From positions 22,356,001 through 22,420,000 of the forward strand of contig NC_134152.1 in the NCBI RefSeq assembly GCF_033958435.1: a stretch of DNA of 64,000 nucleotides, given 5' to 3'. This document shows positions 21,014 through 33,339 of this stretch, piece after piece. This DNA is from Carettochelys insculpta. Its lineage: Eukaryota; Chordata; Testudines; Carettochelyidae. A program made the translations under genes and the position numbers. How positions within the stretch are numbered: position 1 is the first letter of the stretch; each line of letters begins with the position of its first letter. The notes beneath the pieces are model-generated. The model saw nothing but the letters and a program-made list of their open reading frames with translations, made no database searches and was not told where the DNA came from.

Positions 21014-24000
21014 CTGAGGATTCCATAAACAAATCCACGATTTTGAAAATTGGATGTAAATAAGTTTTACAAATAAAAGAATCTGCTAAGGGTGCTTTAA
21101 CTCGTACAAGTTTATAATTTTTTTTCTTTCAGTTAACTCACCTTATGTCTTTACTCTGCGACTTGAGGCAAGAAAGAAAGATATGAAGAAGTCACTAACC
21201 TTATCCAAAGATTTAGTAATTTTCATCACACATCCATCACAGATCATCCTCCAAGCAAGATGGGCAGTATTCCGAGAGTCATCCAACCCTTCAGAAGACA
21301 TGCTGTCATAACTCTTTGTTATTTTAATATATTACTGGACATAATAATCATAAGTGGACTAATGATTTACTCTGAAGAGAGTTATGAGAATTTAGTGTTC
21401 GTTACAAGGGATACAGACAACAATCAGAAATATTCACACTACTTGTACAGGATGGGCTGTGGCAGTTTAAGCTCCTCCACACCACACCATGAAAGTTACA
21501 CCCTGTCTGGGTAGAAACACCCATGAATATTCAAATCTTTGGGAATCTCTGTATGGAGCCATATATAATGACCATCAAATGATGCTAAAAGTTTTAGTGA
21601 TGTGATCTAACAGCTACCAGATGGCACCAACTTTTGGTCCTTTTTTGCAGTACTAAATTTAGATTCCCATCTTGCAAGTCCTCTACACAAAGCACTGTGA
21701 TGGACTTCAATAAACTCTGTGCCTGAAGACCTCCCAAAATCAGACCATAGAAATGAAAAGTCCAGTGTTCCGAATAATTCACTCCCTCTTATTCAGATTT
21801 TTTTTTATAGTGCAGAACATTATATAACATGGAAATAATTAGCATTATAACTGCTGTATTTTGATTAGGTTAAAGAAACAGATGTTTTAAACAGTACTCA
21901 CCAGAATGTTCCCGTCCTGCAAATTCTATACCCAGATCCTGTAGAGCACCATTTAGCCCTTTTGGCTTTCTAATGTAGAAGAGCTAAGAAAGACATACAT
22001 TTCTACAACATTATACTATATTAACCAACTCACTATGAATTATACACAATTCCAGAAGTATCTTAAAACTAAATACAGTAGACCCCTGAGTTATGCACAG
22101 GTTGCGCTCCTGGGCAAACACGTAACTCAAATTTTGCACAAATCAGTAGGAGCCAGGAACCGGGCGGCATCCTGGCTCATGGCTCCCCCCCACTTACAGA
22201 GCCGGGAAACTGACCAGCACTGCGATGGTTCCCCGCCACTCCTGGGGACCAGGAAACTGACAAGTGCAATGCTAGTCAGTTTCCCGGCTCTGCAAGCGGA
22301 GGGGAGATGGGCTGCCCCTTGGATCCCAGCTCCCCACCACTCTGGAGAACTAGGAAACTGACCAGCACAGTGCTGGTCAGTTTCCCAGCTCTGCAAGCTG
22401 CTGCCTGGTTCCCAGCTACCCCCTGCCCCCAGGAACTGGGAACTGACTAGCACAGTGTAAGGATGTAATGTAAGGAACACAAAGTCAAAATCATGTATTT
22501 TGGGGGTCTACTGTAAACAAAGCCCTTGTGAGGTAAGTATTCTAATTTTATAGATGGGTCATATCAGAATATAGCAAGTCAGAACTGCAAAGAACCAGAT
22601 CTCTGGTCTCTGTATTGTTCTAAATCATGCTACCTTACTCTGTCAAATTCTTCAATAACATATGTGCAGTTTACAAAAATTACATATGTACAGTTTGCAT
22701 CTAAGACAGAAATAACTGAATAGCCTCATGGGAATAACTATAAATTGTATCAATCTGTTTATTTAAATTTGTATGGCTACGGCTACACGTGAAGCCTACA
22801 TCGAAGTAGCTTATTTCGATGTAGCAACATCAAAATAGGCTATTTCGATGAATAACGTCTACACGTCCTCCAGGGCTGGCAACGTCGACGTTCAACATCG
22901 ACGTTGCGCAGCACCACATCGAAATAGGCGCTGCAAGGGAACGTCTACATGCCAAAGTAGCACACATCGAAATAAGGGTGCCAGGCACAGCTGCAGACAG
23001 GGTTACAGGGCGGACTCAACAGCAAGCCGCTCCCTTAAAGGGCCCCTCCCAGACACACTTGCACTAAACAGCACAAGATCCACAGAGCCGACAACTGGTT
23101 GAAGACCCTGTGCATGCAGCATGGATCCCCAGCTGCAGCAGCAGCCAGAAGCCCTGGGCTAAGGGCTGCTGCACACGGTGACCATAGAGCCCCGCAGGGG
23201 CTGGAGACAGAGTGTCTCTCAACCCCTCAGCTGATGGCCACCATGGCGGACCCCACTATTTCGATGTTGCGGGATGCGGATCGGCTACATGTGCCCTACT
23301 TCGATGTTCAACTTCAAAGTAGGGCACTATTCCCATTCCCTCATGGGGTTAGCGGCTTCAACGTCTCGCCGCCTAACGTCGATGTTAACATTGAAATAGC
23401 GCCCAACACGTGTAGCCATGACGGGCGCTATTTCGAAGTTAGTGCCGCAACTTCGAAGTAGCGTGCACGTGTAGACACGGCTTATATGTGGTACAAATTC
23501 CTTTTAAATGAAACAGAGAAATTACCCCAAGAAACACTTAATATTTCTAGTTTGCTGAGAAATACAGAAAGATGCATTTTGCTATAGTAAATAAAAAGTG
23601 ACTTTCTATTCAAATAATTTTAGTCCAGTCAACATTACTTTATCATCATTCAGTTTTACAATGCTAGGCATGTTGGTTAGCATACACCAACTGGAAAACC
23701 CCCAATTCTTATGCCAGATTCAGAAGTGCTATCCAAGCAGAGGAAGCTTATTGCTTTAGCAAAGGAAGAAAAGCAGAAATAGAACTATGGCAGACCAGAA
23801 AGGGCAGAAAGCAGAAAGGGCAAGAGAGAGAGTCAAAACAGCTGAAAAATTACTCATTGTTCTACAGACAGTATAACAAGTGACACAGGTTCTTACCAGG
23901 TTTTGTCTGTAAAAATTAAGTCTTCTGGAATTTAAATGTGTATTGTTCTGAAGCACACATCATTCTCATCTATTGATCATTAAAATACATGCATGTGCAT

Positions 24001-27000
24001 GCCAGAAACAAAACAGGTAACCCTAGTTACTTATTCATATGCTATCTACTTTTAATCCTTTGAAATGGAGGTGAAACATCTGTACCAATGAAATTTACTG
24101 ATTCTCTCACCTTGTATGTTGCCCTGAGATCAATCCAGGAGTTTAAAATTTCAGGTTTTCGCAACTGCTTCCTTTTGCACTCATACAGCAAACATACCCC
24201 AAGATCCCAGTCTGCACAAGAGAGAAAAAACAACAAACTTTAATTTTTTATTTTCATGATTACTAAATGTGCACTGATCAAATCTGAATAAACTAGATTT
24301 TGATAAAAACCACTTAATAGATCAACAAGATAAACCACAATTGTTTACAAAATAATCATTGAAGGCAGCATGATTCCAGTTTTTCTTACATGAGGAACTG
24401 ATTGGCAAAGTAATTGAAAACTCTAAATGCATCCGTGGAGAAATGGATTCAAAGCCAGCTTAAATCATATCTAAATTGGACAGAACACTGGCATATTAGT
24501 GGTGTCATGCACTTCTATGCAAAAAAAGCAAACTGAATTGGAGTCTTGTTTTTCATCAGAAGTATTAAGAGTACTGCAACTTGGCATCAGAGGGAACAAG
24601 TTGCTCAACAGTGACCTGATTAAAGAATTGCATTAGATGGGTTCTGAAAGGCCTCTTAAAACAGCTGTTTTAACTTAGTGCTATCGTGACATGGTACAGT
24701 GAATATAAAGCAAAGGAAATGTGGAATGAGTCTCAGAGCCCAGAAACAAAGACACAAGGAGCATCTCAGGGTAAATAACCACAAAGGAAATGGATTTCAT
24801 ATCTTTAGTCTCTACAATATTTATCATCGTCAAAACCACATAATACTGTGCTGCGGATCAAAAATATATGCTCTCCAATACCCTATACAGAGACAGCAGG
24901 GACTGAGGTTTGATGTCAGGACTTCGACACACTGCAGAACTGTGTTACAAAAACTTACCTTTATATCTGTCTATACTATGCCAGAGTCTAAGGACTTGTC
25001 TACACCTACCAGCAGATTGACCTCACAGGGGCTGATTTAGCATGTCTAGTATGAACTCGCTAAATCAACTGCTGCTTGCACTCCTCTTGACCCTGGTAGT
25101 CTACAGGGTCATGAGGCATAAGGGAAGTCAACAGAAGAGTTTCTACCATTTACCTTCTGCAGTGGGGGCATCACAGTAAGTTGAACTAAGTTACATTGAC
25201 TTCAGCTAAACTAGTCACATAGCTGGAGTTGCATAACTTGGTTCAACTTTTCCCCTTAGCGTCGATCTGTCTTAACCTGCAACATCAGTCTTCCATTTTA
25301 ACGAACACTAAATTGCAGAAAACAAAAACTGTTCTTTACCTGACCAAGTAACAAAGGTACATAATTTTGCTTCAGACACAGAATGGCTTGAAACATCTGA
25401 GTTGAAAATAATTTTCTTCTCCTTTTGTATCTTTTGAATCCACTTAGAAAACTGTGATAAGCAAATGTTTAGAGGAACTCCTTCGTCAACTTGATTCTTG
25501 ATAGGATAGAACAAAAGATACATGTAAACATCTGTTGGTATGCTCATCTATGTGTAAGCTATATATGCACATTTAGATGGTCAGAAAAATTATCTTTCTG
25601 CATAGGTGTAAACAGGGTTACTTCCAATATTGCAATCCTAAAAATTATTAACTAAATTGTAAGTCTCCTGGAATGGATAGTATAAAAACTGTACCTGCTT
25701 TATGCCGGTTAGTTCAATACAGAATTCAGAGAGAATTGGATGTTCCTGAGGCTGGACATACATGTGGAATTCAGATTCAATCTCTCCAGTTGAAGTGTTT
25801 AACAAAACTGCTGGAAATTCAACTAGATTAAAAAAAGGTTATTTGTATAAATATTCAAATTGTTTTATGTTAGGATTTATATTACATGACTATTAAGCAA
25901 ACAGAGATACCATACATATGGCAGAATGTGTCCCCCATATAATTTAATAACACCTATTTTAATATATCAGAGCATGAATATAATTTCAGAGCATACAAAG
26001 TGTAGTCTTTCAGTGTTCAATTAAACTATTATATCAAAGAACACTTACTTATGGAAACCTAAGGTTAAATTATTTCATTTTCAAACTAATATCAGTGTAA
26101 CTTATACTCCATCTAATTTCAATGCAGTTGGCTGTACATATAGCTTTACAAGGAATAGCATGACATTTAATTATCTATATTTCAAGGTGCAAAAAGCTTA
26201 TAGTTTGGATATACCGTTTCTGACATTTAATAAAGTGAATAATTATACTTTTCCTATTTTCCTTTTAAAAGGAAAATCCTCCATTTAAATTATTCCTACT
26301 TTACCGTCTTATTGAATAAGTCAAACTTTTTTTTTTAGATGTAACTGTTGTCTGACATTAGTACATTTCCACTTACTTATTTCCTGGGTGTAATGACGTT
26401 TACCATCTTTCCAGCAAGTAGACTCAAAGTCAATAATAATTAAATAACGAAACAACTGTCCTGCAACACATAAAAGCATTTTGTAAATCTGTATCAGGTT
26501 TCATAGAACTAAAAGATTTACATCAAGATGGAAACATACCACTCACTTGATTTGTTTCTAGTCTGATTCTTGCCATTTGACGATCTTATGGAACTTTTCC
26601 TAATTAATCCAAGTTGCCTTAAAAACAAAAAGAATCATAACTGAATTAGCTATTACACTTGGACTCAGCAATACACACAATGAATTGTTTTAACTGGTGA
26701 TTAGCAATTCTAGTCCCACCAGCTAACCACTCTGGAGTACAAAGAGTTTTTGTTTCAAGGGCTGATCTCCCTGGGACTCTCCCTCTTGCAAGGTCCAAAC
26801 ATGCAACTATTTACTTAAGATTCTGGGTATATTTGCAAACCAAAACCTCTAAAACTGACTAACAGCAGCAGCATCAATTCATTCCTAAATTGGCAGCATC
26901 TCTAGAATCTTTAGAGACTGTCTCAAGGATGCATTTCCATTGTAATTTCAGTTGCAAATTTATTTCTGCACACTCACACCCCCAAAATGGGGTTACCAAC

Positions 27001-28212
27001 TCTAATCTGTTGTGGGAGATTTTTTTTTCCCCCCAACATGATGAGGTCATTTGCTAAAAATATCCTATTATCATCTTCTGGATTACTTTTAGTTACTGAG
27101 AGATCCACACCCCACTGAAGGGACTCCAGGCCAATCCTGGAGGGTTGGTAATCGCAGGCATTTGTGGTGTAGGACAGCTACCAAGACTATAACATGGTTA
27201 CTTTGTTTATATGTTTTGTTTCCCAAACATTTTGTTAAGATTTTTGGGTGATACAAAACATTTAAGTCACAATGGAGAACGTACCATTTTCAGTTATGGC
27301 TAATGAGCCAATGGAACAACGAAACACCATGGCACCAATCATAAAATAAAAAATGTTTAAAAATTGGCTGGACTGCAGATGGGGTGGGGAAAGAGCCAAG
27401 TGGCAGCTGCCCCCAGATGCATAGCTCCAGCTGCAACCACTGTAACTCTGGCAGTAGCTGGAGCTCAGGGCCCCTTGGAATTGCAGAGGCAGCAATGCTG
27501 TGCCACTGCATGCAGCTGTGAGGGAGCGGGGCCAGCACTGAGGGGGGAACGCAGACAGTAAGGGGCTGCGTCTACCCTTGAGGTGCAGGGGGTGGGGGCA
27601 CGACGACGCAGCTCTGCTCCCCAGCTGCAGGAGTGTCACTCAGGGGAGGGGCGGGATCACCCCCTTCCGCCACACTCACGAGCGGGAAGGGGGCTAGGGG
27701 GGTGGCAGCCACAGAGTGACGTCACACCGCTCGGTCTCACCACCACGGCTGCCAGTGAGCGGCTGGGGGCGGACCACGGCTGTGAGCACCAAGCGTCCCC
27801 CGTTCGCTGGGGGACGGGCCTTGGGGGAAAGGCGAGGCAGGCCCGAGAGCGGAGTATTGTCACATGCCGGACGCGCCCTGCCCCCCACCCGCGCCCAGCT
27901 TCACCAGGCGCCGCTGACGAGGGGTCCCGCGGCACCTTGAAGGCTGACACGATTTTGGCCCTAGGCTGGCGCAGGCAGGAGTCCGCCTCCTCCGGAGGTA
28001 CAAAATCGGGGGCGTCTTCCCGCCCCCTCCTCCGTCCTTCCCACAGGCTGGGTCAGTGGACCTCAGCGGCCCTGGCTCCGCCCCCCAGGGGCCTGTCCTC
28101 GCGCCCCTCCTCAACGGTCGCTCCATCCCACCCCTCCCCCACTGCCACACCCGCCCATCGCTCGCCCCCTCCCCGGGCGCGGTCCGCACCGGGCCAGCTG
28201 CTTGGTCGCCAT
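19661..28212 (-). CDS. ERI2: ERI1 exoribonuclease family member 2, complete
   Basis: Nine exons on the minus strand (28212-28190, 26617-26547, 26460-26377, 25822-25695, 25496-25340, 24211-24111, 21983-21902, 21288-21200, 21013-19661) join in frame to 695 codons plus stop; the mammalian protein is of similar length. The N-terminal half is a DEDDh exonuclease: IIIDFEST holds the first Asp and Glu, NSWIDLRATY the second Asp, and GREHSGLDDSRNT the His and last Asp. A long low-complexity region follows. Near the C-terminus a GRF-type zinc finger is seen, PPLCNCGRRAKKL followed by Cys at FYSCPIG and GCGYFKWE. The family trims RNA 3' ends; the exact substrate is not shown here. The ATG in MATKQLAR lies in the CpG island and matches the usual N-terminus. 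Confidence 0.93.
21200..21288 (-). CDS. ERI2: ERI2 exon 8 (ExoIII Asp)
   Basis: 89 bases, GLDDSRNTAHLAWRMICDG to SLDK, with the last catalytic Asp. The donor is gttagt. Confidence 0.92.
21902..21983 (-). CDS. ERI2: ERI2 exon 7
   Basis: 82 bases, LFYIRKPKGLNGALQDLG to AGREHS; the catalytic His of the ExoIII motif sits at the 3' end. The donor is gtgagt. Confidence 0.92.
22076..22513. mobile_element. Tigger/pogo-like MITE with internal hairpin array
   Basis: Ends are cagtagacccctgagttatgc and ttgggggtctactg, with TA on both sides. The interior repeats small inverted units around gaaactgaccagcac / gctggtcagtttccc. Confidence 0.8.
22775..23482. mobile_element. Non-autonomous Harbinger derivative, copy 2
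   Basis: Ends are ggctacggctacacgtg and cacgtgtagacacggct, with TAT duplicated at 22772-22774 and 23483-23485. The interior is a close copy of 11055-11705, including gctcccttaaagggcccctc. Confidence 0.85.
24111..24211 (-). CDS. ERI2: ERI2 exon 6 (ExoII motif)
   Basis: 101 bases, DWDLGVCLLYECKRKQL to LNSWIDLRATYK. The Asp in WIDL is the second-motif acidic residue. The donor is gtgaga. Confidence 0.92.
24990..25275. repeat. Degenerate foldback MITE, probable
   Basis: The left end, gacttgtctacacctacc, resembles Harbinger MITE ends. The right end is eroded and no duplication is clear. Confidence 0.35.
25340..25496 (-). CDS. ERI2: ERI2 exon 5
   Basis: 157 bases, NQVDEGVPLNICLSQF to KLCTFVTWS, ending with the first base of the next codon. 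The donor is gtaaag. Confidence 0.92.
25695..25822 (-). CDS. ERI2: ERI2 exon 4
   Basis: 128 bases encoding EFPAVLLNTSTGEIESEF and YVQPQEHPILSEFC up to LTGIKQ. The donor is gtacag. Confidence 0.92.
26377..26460 (-). CDS. ERI2: ERI2 exon 3 (ExoI motif)
   Basis: 84 bases with QLFRYLIIIDFESTCWKDG; DFE gives the first two acidic metal ligands of the DEDD nuclease. The donor is gtaagt. Confidence 0.92.
26547..26617 (-). CDS. ERI2: ERI2 exon 2
   Basis: 71 bases encoding QLGLIRKSSIRSSNGKNQ. The acceptor follows a T-rich tract ending in aag; the donor is gtgagt. Confidence 0.85.
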
Positions 28213-28500
28213 CCCCACGCTCGGCCCTTCGCGGGAAGGAGCGGCCCGGCCGCTCCAGGGCGCGGCGCGAAGCAGCAGGGACGCTTCCGGCCATTTCAAA
28301 CCTCCCTCCGCCTCCGAGGCCAAGCCGGCCCCGCCCCCCTCGATGCTATCGGCGAGTCGGCTGCGCCGATCTGGCACCCGGGGGATGACGTCGTCGCCCG
28401 CCCCTGGAAGCCGGGCTGCTCTTCCGTGGGGGCCTAGGAAGAACGAGTCGATAGCCGAGGAAACGTGTTTCTCGATGAGAGAGCAGCCGGCCGCGGCTGA
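27640..28500. promoter_or_regulatory. CpG-island-like shared promoter of ERI2 and REXO5
   Basis: This segment is much richer in G+C and CpG than its surroundings. It contains the ERI2 start codon on the minus strand and lies upstream of REXO5 on the plus strand. A possible untranslated first exon of REXO5 ends at 28505 (donor gtgaga), joining the acceptor at 34559; that part is inference. No TATA box is obvious, as is usual for CpG promoters. A 284-codon open frame on the plus strand here looks like a by-product of low stop-codon density. Confidence 0.65.
28190..28212 (-). CDS. ERI2: ERI2 exon 1 (coding part)
   Basis: 23 bases: MATKQLA plus two bases of an Arg codon, with donor gtgcgg. Too short for ORF searches; supported by the in-frame join to exon 2 (QLGLIRKSSIR). 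Confidence 0.8.
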
Positions 28501-28869
28501 ACTGGGTGAGACTCTCGACAGCTCTGAGGCTTCCTTCCTCCCCAGCGGCCTGGGGGTATCGGGGGGATCCCCTCTGCTTCTCCTCGGGCGGGGGGCAGCG
28601 GGGCCATCCTGGGGATTTGGGGAGCCTCCTCCCTATGTGGGGCGCATGGGGGGAATCCCTGGAGACTCCCTCTCCTCCTCGTGTGGGGCACATGGGCGGA
28701 CACCTTGGGGAACCCGCCCCCCAACAGGGTACCCCTGGCGGAAGGCCATGTATCTAACCACCTTAGCCAAAGTGTAAAGCGGTTCCCTTTTCCTGAGCCT
28801 GCTGGCATAACGCACCAGTGCCTGTGCTGCTGCTCTGGGCTTTGTCACACTGTCTCAGAGAAAATTTAC

Positions 28870-29055
28870 CCCACATATACACATCTCATAATGCTGGAAG
28901 GGACCTCAGGAGGTCATCGAGTCCAGTCCTCTGCTTTCTTGGCAGGACCAAGCACCATCCTTTTTTTTTGAAAAAAAAAATTAATCTATTTGCCCCACAT
29001 CCCTAAATGGCCCCCTCGAACATTGAGCTCACAACCCTGGCCAGTTTGACACCTG
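28870..29055 (-). mobile_element. Second Cry-type SINE, degraded
   Basis: On the minus strand: a tRNA-like B-box remnant (ccagggttgtgag), ccatttagggatg, then the CR1-like tail (actcgatgacctcctgaggt). An A-rich expansion lies inside at about 28970. Confidence 0.7.
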
Positions 29056-29060
29056 CTCTT

Positions 29061-29860
29061 TATAACCTTATGAGCAGCTGCAAGCCTGCCAAAACCCATC
29101 CCAGTTTTGTTCTGCTGCTGCTTGGGGAGCAGCTGTAACTATTTCAGGGGAAGGGAGTGTAACAAAGCAAAAGAAGAGGTTAGCAAGAGGCTGGAGTCTT
29201 CCAACCTCACTTCCAAGAAAGACCAGGAGGCTTAGCTGGGCAAGCTTCAAAGAGAGGAGCCAGGTACAGATGTTGAGAGAGCAGGCTCGTTTTTCTGACT
29301 CAGTGGCTGATATCAAAGATCGAGCCCCTCAGTGGCAAGTAAGAACCAAGTTCTAGAAGCAATCCCAGAAACTGAAGTGCATGGGTGGCCCACATCACAC
29401 AGACCAGGCCTCCTCAAACATAGCCCCACCCGTGTTTTTCCAGACCACCTCAGGCTGACCCATGATCTGTCCCCCAGCCACCTTTTGCTGACTTCCAGTT
29501 CCCACTCTTCTGGAATGGCCTGGCCTGGAGCTGGTCAGGGCAGCTGTGGCTGATACTCCTTTCTGTCTGGCATGTTGATGGTGGGGGTGGTAGAGCCACC
29601 GGCCAGGCACTGTGGTGTTAAAGGGGGGAGGGTGTAAAAAGGAATGGAGAGGTAGGTCCTTGGGCAGAAGGGGGTTGGGGGGGCTTGGGAGCTAGTCTCT
29701 CCCAAGAAGAGGTTGATGTGTCATCCAAAGGCTGGCATTTTACCAGATTTTTGCCTTTTGACCATATTTTTTAATCTTTGGACATGGGAGTCTGGGAAAG
29801 TTAACAAGCCTGGAGATAATTCTGCATTGGGGGAAGGAGGGTATACTAGATCAGTGGTTC
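29061..29860. other. REXO5 upstream or first-intron DNA, nothing recognised
   Basis: No exon or repeat terminus recognised. Confidence 0.4.
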
Positions 29861-30120
29861 TCAACCATTGGTACATTTAGTTCTGGGGCAATGCAGAGGT
29901 CTTTTGAGGGTACTTCTAGATATTTGCCATGTTTTATAGCAGGCTATGTAAAAAGCACTAGCAAAGTCAGTACAAACTAAAAGTTCACTTAGTGACTTGT
30001 TTATATTGCTCTGTAGGCTATACTTTGAAATTTAAGCACACTATTTATGTTACAATGGATTTATAATTATTTGGTAAAAATGAGATAGTAAGCAATTTGT
30101 CAGTAATAGTGTTCTGTGAC
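29861..30120. mobile_element. hAT-type repeat, right end not found
   Basis: It starts with the hAT-like terminus cagtggttctcaacc; the 3' side runs into a Penelope-like fragment. Confidence 0.5.
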
Positions 30121-30159
30121 ACTGTATGTTGTGTGGCTGCCATACCACAGAAACACTAA

Positions 30160-30845
30160 CTCAGGAACTTATGCTTGCAGCAAACCCCGTTGCCAGCTCT
30201 GTCCACATATCTATCCTAGAAATGCTATCTGTGGACCTGACCACATCAGCCACACCACTGGGGCTCATACACCTGCACATCCACTAATGTGATCTATACC
30301 ACTGTGTGCCAGCAGTGCTCCTCTGCCACATACATTGGACAAACTGGACAGTCTCTGTGCCGAAGGATGAACAGCTATAAATCTGATATCAGAAACTGGA
30401 ATACACATAAGCCTACAGAAGAACACTTTAATCTCCCTGGACGTCCTATAAAGGCTTCTACAAAAGAATTCTACAATTTTAATTCTTCTACAAAAGGATT
30501 TTATCACAAAGCTACAGGGGGAGACTTCTGAATTGGAATTTTGTTGCAAGTTTGACACATTTAATCTCAGGCTTAACAGAGATCTCAATTATTTTACACA
30601 TTACAGGTGCAATTTCCCCACATTTGATATTCACAGGAATGGCACGCATCCCACTTAAATTTACTTCTTCCACAGGTCCTATTAATAACAGGTGCCCCCA
30701 CCTTTTTAACTCCATCTTATACCCACCCCCCAGCTGTATAAACTCTGGAATGTTGTTATCTAATCCAATCTGAGGAAGTGGATTTTACCCATTAAAGCTA
30801 ATAATAATTTGTTAGTCTTTAAGGTGCTACAGGACTGCTTGTTTT
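30160..30845 (+). mobile_element. Penelope-like element 3' fragment with GIY-YIG coding remnant
   Basis: Translation gives [14 protein letters not shown] Cys/His linker residues, then VIYTTVCQQCSSATYIGQTG and SLCRRMN, the C-terminal GIY-YIG endonuclease of Penelope-like elements. It continues to a tail with aatttgttagtctttaaggt and gctacaggactgctt, linking the many short tails in this window to this element class. Confidence 0.8.
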
Positions 30846-31095
30846 TGAGGATGTTTATAGTGCTAGGTTTGTACTGTCCCTCAATAGCTGGAGTTTTCAT
30901 TTGGCCTGAGGGTGTTTCGGATGAATCGTGCACACCAGTGTGTTGCCAGTATTGCCATTCAGGAGCATGTATATTCGTATTTTTCAATAGAGACATTTAA
31001 AATGCATTCATTGTCCTCAAATCTTTCCATTTGGGTGGCAATATAAAGATCATCTGCATAAATCAATCTTTACATACTGAACAAAATGGCAGAAA

Positions 31096-31178
31096 AGATT
31101 TGTTAGTCTTTAAAGTGCCACATTTCTGCTGTTTTTGTTTTGTTGGAATACAGACTAACATGGCTACCTCTCTGTTAC
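31096..31178 (+). mobile_element. Penelope-like tail, single arm
   Basis: Contains ttgttagtctttaaagtgcc and tacagactaacatggctacc; no inverted partner is seen. Confidence 0.65.
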
Positions 31179-31419
31179 TTTACATACGGAGGAATTCTAG
31201 GTGGTCATTTGTATAAGTATGTAACAGCAAGAGTAACAGAACTGAACTTTGGGGTAATCCATTGTGCTGAGTACATCATTGACTTTTCTGTCATCCATCT
31301 TAAGAAGACCATCAGTTGAAGAGCAAGGAGGAGATGACTGTACAATCCTGTTATTTCTCAGGATTCTTGTCAATTCCTGTGATGTGCATAGTGGTTCTCA
31401 GTGTTCTAAGCAGCAGATA

Positions 31420-31690
31420 GCTCAACAAACAGAGCCCCTGGGATTTTGGGGATTGTGAAGCCATCTCAGATGTCTTGATTTAGGTTTGGAACTTGGCTGC
31501 AGCATGAATGTCCTGTGTAGAAACTGGCTTAGTTTTCCACTATTGGTCATCTGCCCCTGTAGCTTGTAGGTTGAGAAGAGTAAAGATATTGGAAGACAAC
31601 TGTTTGCAGAGCTAGTGTTATCTTCCTGTAGTTTAAGTAGTGCAACCACTTTAGCCTGTCTCCACTCTCTGGTCATTGTCTCCATCCAAG
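31420..31690 (-). pseudogene. LINE reverse transcriptase fragment
   Basis: Minus-strand translation shows WRQAKVVALLK and LPISLLFSTYKL, an early reverse-transcriptase motif of non-LTR retrotransposons. Short, diverged and without flanking domains. Confidence 0.55.
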
Positions 31691-32395
31691 AGTTAAAGAA
31701 GTTAAGCAGCTATCCCAGAATGTAGTAATACTTCATTACCTGTATAGTCCATTCCCTTTCTACATTTCAGGGTTCGTAAATCTTGTCAGCTCCTAAGTGT
31801 TGAGCTGCTCGTGTGGACTTTGCTTGCTCTGAGGAGTGAGCAAAGTTCTTGCTTGATTGGTTTCATTCTGCACTTTGCTTTATTTTGGTTTATCACTTAG
31901 GATAAGTTGGTGTGCTAGTTGGAGAGTCTTCCCTGTCAGAGTAACCAAATCTCTGTGGTGCTCTTGTGCTGGAGTAACATTACAGATGAAGTCATCCGAT
32001 TCAGAGATAAAGCCATCCCACTTGGCCTTTCTGAGGTTGAATCTCAGCAGATACTCTGTTAAAGTTGAAGAAGCATGAGTAATGATGGACTGACAGAGCT
32101 TCTGCTTTAGTTTTGAAATTCAGGCTTCGGCGCAGCTGGCTTCTTGCTGATCCAATCCATGGTTATGCTTAACCCAAGAAATATCAGTGTTAAATGGGGA
32201 CCAAGGCATGCTTAAAGCAATGCTATGCTTCACAACAGCTTTTGGGATACCCAGGACTATGAGTCACCTTGTTACCCCCTCCCTTCACCCACAAGCTGCC
32301 CCCGTGCAAGGGAAACTTGCTTCTGCTTAGTTGAATGTCAGTGCCTTGCTTCCACCAGCCTGTTAGCCACTCAGGCACTCTACTCTGGGCAATGC

Positions 32396-32593
32396 CAGTG
32401 TTCCCTCTAACTTTTTCCATCCATTATCATAATAAATTTTGTTGTGTGCACAAAGGCATGTGCAGAGGTGCACCATCCGTAGAAACACGTACAGCTCACT
32501 GTGGGTGGCTGTGGGCACTCTGCTAATCAGCTGAGCAGCACCTGAAATCTCTCATGGGCAGCTGCCCAAGTGCTCAGCTTACAGGGAACACTG
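32396..32593. mobile_element. hAT-type MITE (cagtgttccctctaa family), copy 1
   Basis: Ends are cagtgttccctctaa and tacagggaacactg. The flanks ggcaatgc and ggcaacag share five leading bases. A relative lies at 49815-50014. Confidence 0.7.
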
Positions 32594-32947
32594 GGCAACA
32601 GTAGCCCTTATTTTGCTCTGCAGGGTAACAAGATATACTCCCCAACCCTCAAGTCCCTTTGAAGCGTTTCTGTGTAGCACCCTGCACCTTCTCCACTGAA
32701 CACTCTCAGAAATACTAAGCTTGATGTGTCCCCACAGGAACAGCGTGCGCACCAGCTGTATGAGTCAGCTGGGAATCAGTACCTAGCTTAACACTACAGC
32801 ACTGAGAGAAAGTAATTCCAAAGATATGTTTATTAGCAAAGATTCAAGGGATAATGAATAACAATGCGGGAAATACATGGTTGCATTCAAAATAAGGTCA
32901 TAACACTTTCTAGAGGCTACATTTAGCTAGCGGTTTATCTAGCTATA

Positions 32948-33134
32948 AAAGCAGCAAGAAGTCCTGTGGCACCTTATAAACTAACAGATATTTTGGAGCA
33001 TAAGCTTTTGTTGGGGGGCAAAAGTGGGTCTTTGTCCACAAAAACTTCTGCTCCAGAATATCTGCTAGTCTATGAGGTGCCACAGGACTACTTCTTGTTC
33101 TCAAAGATACAGACTAACATGGCTGCCTCTCTGA
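32948..33134. mobile_element. Inverted pair of Penelope-like tails
   Basis: The arms contain agaagtcctgtggcacctta and its inverted counterpart. The 12-bp duplication tatctagctata lies at 32936-32947 and 33135-33146. Confidence 0.8.
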
Positions 33135-33339
33135 TATCTAGCTATAGATGTCTACAAATGTGTCTCACCCCAAAGTCCCCTGTAGCATTTCAACCAGTCG
33201 GCTGAGATCTCATATTTATGAATGTGACCTCACAGCCTGTTTAATTCCTAGGTTCTGGATAAAGGGATCTCTTCTTTGCCTTTTATTTATACTCCTTGAA
33301 GCTCCTTGTCTGAACTCACTGAAAGGATAACTAACCATG

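Noticed and set aside
27583..28437. 284-codon open frame on the plus strand
   Set aside because: It lies in the CpG island opposite ERI2 exon 1; composition alone explains the lack of stops and no domain is recognisable.
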